A DNA stretch of 64,000 bases, taken from contig NZ_JAUCMW010000010.1 in assembly GCF_030372765.1 (NCBI RefSeq), positions 40,364-104,363 on the forward strand. The letters are read 5' to 3'. Numbering within the stretch: the first letter of the stretch is position 1; each line of letters opens with the position of its first letter. Below are positions 61,748-64,000 of this stretch, in pieces. Source of the DNA: Labilibaculum sp. K2S. GTDB lineage: Bacteria > Bacteroidota > Bacteroidia > Bacteroidales > Marinifilaceae. The notes under the pieces are model-generated. The model made no database searches. It was given only the letters and a program-made list of their open reading frames with translations, and was not told where the DNA came from. The translations under genes were made by a program, and so were the position numbers.

Positions 61748-61996
61748 CTCTTTAATTTAAATGAGCCGCAAAGATAATCACTTTAAGGAAATCTGAAATA
61801 AATTCTGTATGATTGGCATTTAAAATTTAAATAAGAACCCGATTAACACTAGTCACTTCTATCAGTTTCAATTCTCGTCAAGTTTATTCATTACTCATTT
61901 GTTGGTCACACTTTTGGGTCTGACAATTGGCTGTTCCAATCTTAAAGCAAGCATATTCTGAGCACAAGAAACCAAATAAGCTGGCCTTTTGTATAT
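61748..61996. other. Gene-free DNA between ABC-F and lipoprotein genes
   Basis: About 250 bp holding the promoter of the ABC-F gene on the minus strand. I see no repeat or gene. Confidence 0.4.
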
Positions 61997-62025
61997 AAAA
62001 AAAGCATCCCAAAATGGGATGCTTA
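61997..62025 (-). terminator. Terminator of the coiled-coil lipoprotein gene
   Basis: AAGCATCCCA/TGGGATGCTT with a 3-nt loop, and a T-tract on the minus strand. Confidence 0.88.
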
Positions 62026-62047
62026 CAGGCAAGTTGTTTTGCTTCTA

Positions 62048-62917
62048 TTATTTCACTGCAACAACTAAATATTTTGATGCTTTCCAGAACTCATGAGGAT
62101 CAAGAATTGTGATTGCTTCAATTTCTTTATCAGTTCCTTCAAATCGATAGGAATCACTGGGGTGAGATGTTACTAAACTAACTTTTCTTCCAGATACAGG
62201 AATAGTTGTTGTTTGAGTAATATCAATATTATTGAAATTTTCAGGATTAATTTTTTGGTTCAACATGTTCGTTGCTCCAATTCCTAAAATACCACCGGTA
62301 CTTGTCACAACTTGCTTCTCCTTCAACTCTTTAATATCACCAATAACGTAATGTGCTGTGTTTAAATTGGCAGTTCGTTCTTCAATCGTCTTATTGATGC
62401 TGTCATTCTCAGTATTTAAAGCAATAACAGTCCCATTCAAATCAGTAACCTGACCATTCAAATGGTCAACTTTAACATTAAGCTGTGCAATTTGCTCCGA
62501 TAAAGCATTAATTGAAATATCTTTTTCTTCAATTTGTGTTTTTAAACCAGCAACCAATTTCTTTAGTTTTGAGTTTTGATACCAGCTATTATTTAATTTT
62601 TTATCCAGACTTTCGAGCTTTGCCTTGTTTTCTTCCAAAAGATCGCGAACCAAACTTAAATCAGTAACGATTTTCGCTTTTTTTCCAATACTTGGATTTT
62701 CACTTGCACTAACAGCAATAATATTTTCTTTCTCTTTAATTATTGCCAGATTAGCAGAAATAACATCAAACGATTCAACAAAATCATCAATGGTAGAATC
62801 TTTTTCCTGAGCCATTTGTGTTAATTGAACATTTTGCTCGCGCAATTGCTTTAATTCTTTCTGATTACATGCTGTAAATAGAGGTAATACCAGGAGTGCA
62901 AATACTATCTTTCTCAT
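62048..62917 (-). CDS. Coiled-coil lipoprotein, unknown function
   Basis: The product is 289 residues from the preferred ATG (an ATG three codons upstream is also in frame). It has a lipoprotein signal (RKIVFALLVLPLFTAC, Cys17). Residues ~20-200 are a long coiled coil with heptad repeats (QLREQNVQLTQMAQEKDSTIDDF, then KTQIEEKDISINALSEQ, LNVKVDHLNGQVTDLNGTV; shown in parts). The C-terminal part (~205-289) has a GGILGIGATNMLNQ segment and ends in a globular region. I recognise no named family. Similar lipoproteins are frequent in Bacteroidota. Confidence 0.75.
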   Translation of the reverse strand: MRKIVFALLVLPLFTACNQKELKQLREQNVQLTQMAQEKDSTIDDFVESFDVISANLAIIKEKENIIAVSASENPSIGKKAKIVTDLSLVRDLLEENKAKLESLDKKLNNSWYQNSKLKKLVAGLKTQIEEKDISINALSEQIAQLNVKVDHLNGQVTDLNGTVIALNTENDSINKTIEERTANLNTAHYVIGDIKELKEKQVVTSTGGILGIGATNMLNQKINPENFNNIDITQTTTIPVSGRKVSLVTSHPSDSYRFEGTDKEIEAITILDPHEFWKASKYLVVAVK

Positions 62918-63120
62918 AATTTCCAATTTTAATAAGTTTACATCAATTCAAATTCACAGGTCAATATGAGAAATCTGTGCCAGAAATAAAATCAAATGAA
63001 AACTCTGCACACAAAAGCAAACTAAACACTCATTACCAACACAATACACCCCAAAAAATAATGTTAATTTTCATTTTTTTATTTTTAAACAGGTAAATAT
63101 GTGTGGAATCTTTCCCACAG

Positions 63121-63143
63121 TTTGTAGAAACAATTTCTACAAA
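63121..63143. repeat. Perfect short inverted repeat
   Basis: TTTGTAGAAA and TTTCTACAAA pair perfectly across a 3-nt spacer. It lies directly beside the ROK-gene terminator, in the lipoprotein upstream region; it could be an operator or a second hairpin. Confidence 0.6.
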
Positions 63144-63144
63144 C

Positions 63145-63171
63145 AAAAAGTGCCCGCATAAATGCAGGCAC
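63145..63171 (-). terminator. Terminator of the ROK kinase gene
   Basis: GTGCC-TGCAT/ATGC-GGCAC stem with one mismatch, then TTTTTGTTTG on the minus strand, 50 nt after the stop. Confidence 0.75.
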
Positions 63172-63178
63172 GGGGGGA

Positions 63179-63200
63179 TAATACCAAATTAACATCAAAA
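63179..63200. repeat. 22-nt dispersed word, copy 2
   Basis: Identical to 59389-59410, same orientation. Confidence 0.6.
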
Positions 63201-63220
63201 CTTAACCTGAAAGCTATCGG

Positions 63221-64000
63221 TTATCTTTTGTTCCAGATTAAAGATGCTGCACCTAAAACCGCTGCGTCATCCTCAATTCCTGAAGCTAATAGTTTAACTT
63301 TCCCTTTGTAGATGGAAAGAAGTTGTTCTTCGAGTGTTTCAGCAACCGGAGTAAAAAGAAGATCTCCTGCCTTTGTTAACCCACCAAATAGAAAGATTGC
63401 CTGCGGACTGGTTACCGCAACTACATTAGCCAGAACCTCTCCCAGCATTCTTGCAGTATATCTAAATGTTTCTTTTGCAACTAAATCGCCTCTGCCGGCC
63501 GCTTCCGCAACCATTTTTGCTGTCAGCCGGCTAAACGGGATATCTCTCAGCTCACTATCACCCATGTGCCGCGCCAACAACTTATAAACAGTTCTTTTAA
63601 CTCCTGTTGCCGATACATAAGTCTCCAAACACCCCTTACGTCCGCAGCCACATTCCCGTCCGCTCGCGCGAACAATCATATGTCCGACCTCACCTGCAAA
63701 GCCATCGTGACCATATAGCAAATCGCCGTTCACCACAATTCCACTTCCCAATCCGGTTCCCAAAGTAATCACAATGAAATTATCCATTCCTTTTGCAGCA
63801 CCAAAAACCTTTTCTCCCATTGCGGCAGCATTGGCATCGTTGGTAATAATTACAGGAACATCTATTCTCTTTTTCACTAAACTTGCCAAAGGTACACTCC
63901 CCTTCCACCGCAAATTAGCTGCATTTTCAATTGTTCCCGTGTAAAAACTGGCATTGGGAGCACCAATACCAACTCCTATTATTTTCATTTTTTCAGCTGA
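63221..64000 (-). CDS. ROK-family sugar kinase (glucokinase-like), 5' end outside window
   Basis: The visible 259 codons are the C-terminal part of a ROK kinase; the frame is open to the window edge, and the usual N-terminal ATP-binding DxGGT motif lies beyond it, so the ATG at 63986-63988 is internal. Seen here are the catalytic Asp in VPVIITNDANAAAMGE, the ATP motif VITLGTGLGSGIVVNG, HDGFAGEVGHMIV and the zinc site ECGCGRKGCLETY. Its 3' region FGGLTKAGDLLFTPV is typical. It likely phosphorylates glucose freed by the amylases and alpha-glucosidase, although it is far from that locus. Confidence 0.9.
   Translation of the reverse strand, partial: SAEKMKIIGVGIGAPNASFYTGTIENAANLRWKGSVPLASLVKKRIDVPVIITNDANAAAMGEKVFGAAKGMDNFIVITLGTGLGSGIVVNGDLLYGHDGFAGEVGHMIVRASGRECGCGRKGCLETYVSATGVKRTVYKLLARHMGDSELRDIPFSRLTAKMVAEAAGRGDLVAKETFRYTARMLGEVLANVVAVTSPQAIFLFGGLTKAGDLLFTPVAETLEEQLLSIYKGKVKLLASGIEDDAAVLGAASLIWNKR

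Overview
The window reads as the chromosome of a Bacteroidota bacterium, probably a marine member of class Bacteroidia (Marinifilaceae/Marinilabiliales-like; this rank is inference). The grounds are paired SusC/SusD proteins, lipoproteins with acidic or short lipobox contexts, a type IX secretion C-terminal sorting domain, one well-formed Bacteroidota promoter (TTTG, 20-nt gap, TAnnTTTG), little Shine-Dalgarno signal, AT-rich intergenic DNA, and a T6SSiii-type TssD (Hcp) protein.

Layout. 1-100: 3' part of tRNA-Asp and its terminator. 350-4340: a decayed Cys/Met-metabolism PLP enzyme, a DUF1338 dioxygenase and an M1 aminopeptidase lipoprotein. 4487-5500: a small EamA/YdcZ-like transporter and a 41-42 bp tandem array. 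5581-13132 (all minus): GNAT, a PAS histidine kinase coupled to an ErcA-like alcohol dehydrogenase, an IMP dehydrogenase of the protist (Tritrichomonas) type, a small outer-membrane protein, and a Crp/Fnr regulator paired with a YczE-cytidylate kinase fusion. 13579-18652: slipin, CPBP-like membrane protein, a DUF6320/acyltransferase pair, and an orphan LytTR response regulator. 18713-24540: a variable island with a second 41-bp tandem array, gene relics, and an orphan T6SS tube protein followed by four uncharacterised genes, bounded by 56-bp direct repeats.

24612-49561 is a complete starch/maltose utilisation locus. SusC, SusD, SusE, a SusF-like lipoprotein and a T9SS-sorted GH13 amylase face outward on the plus strand. 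A LacI regulator, an MFS transporter, beta-phosphoglucomutase, a GH65 maltose phosphorylase, a GH13, a GH31 and two more GH13 lipoproteins lie on the minus strand. The inferred flow is: surface amylase and SusCDEF capture and cut starch, periplasmic GH13/GH31 enzymes trim oligosaccharides, the MFS carrier imports maltose, GH65 gives glucose plus beta-glucose-1-phosphate, and the mutase makes glucose-6-phosphate. Near-palindromic LacI-type operators sit at both ends of this regulon.

49758-64000 is mostly housekeeping: a multi-sensor histidine kinase and a kinase relic, a fused tandem carboxyltransferase (1146 aa), CvfB, a C69 dipeptidase, glutathione peroxidase, ABC-F ATPase, a coiled-coil lipoprotein and a ROK kinase cut by the window end.

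The observations I rate highest are: (1) the orphan TssD island with a putative cargo effector and a decayed paralogue of its small lipoprotein gene; (2) a ~97-nt leader, about 90% identical, directly upstream of both the LytTR regulator and the maltose-locus GH13 gene, with a weaker third copy; (3) two unrelated-sequence 41-bp-period arrays that both begin right after the same ~33-nt leader. No function was tested; all calls come from reading the sequence.
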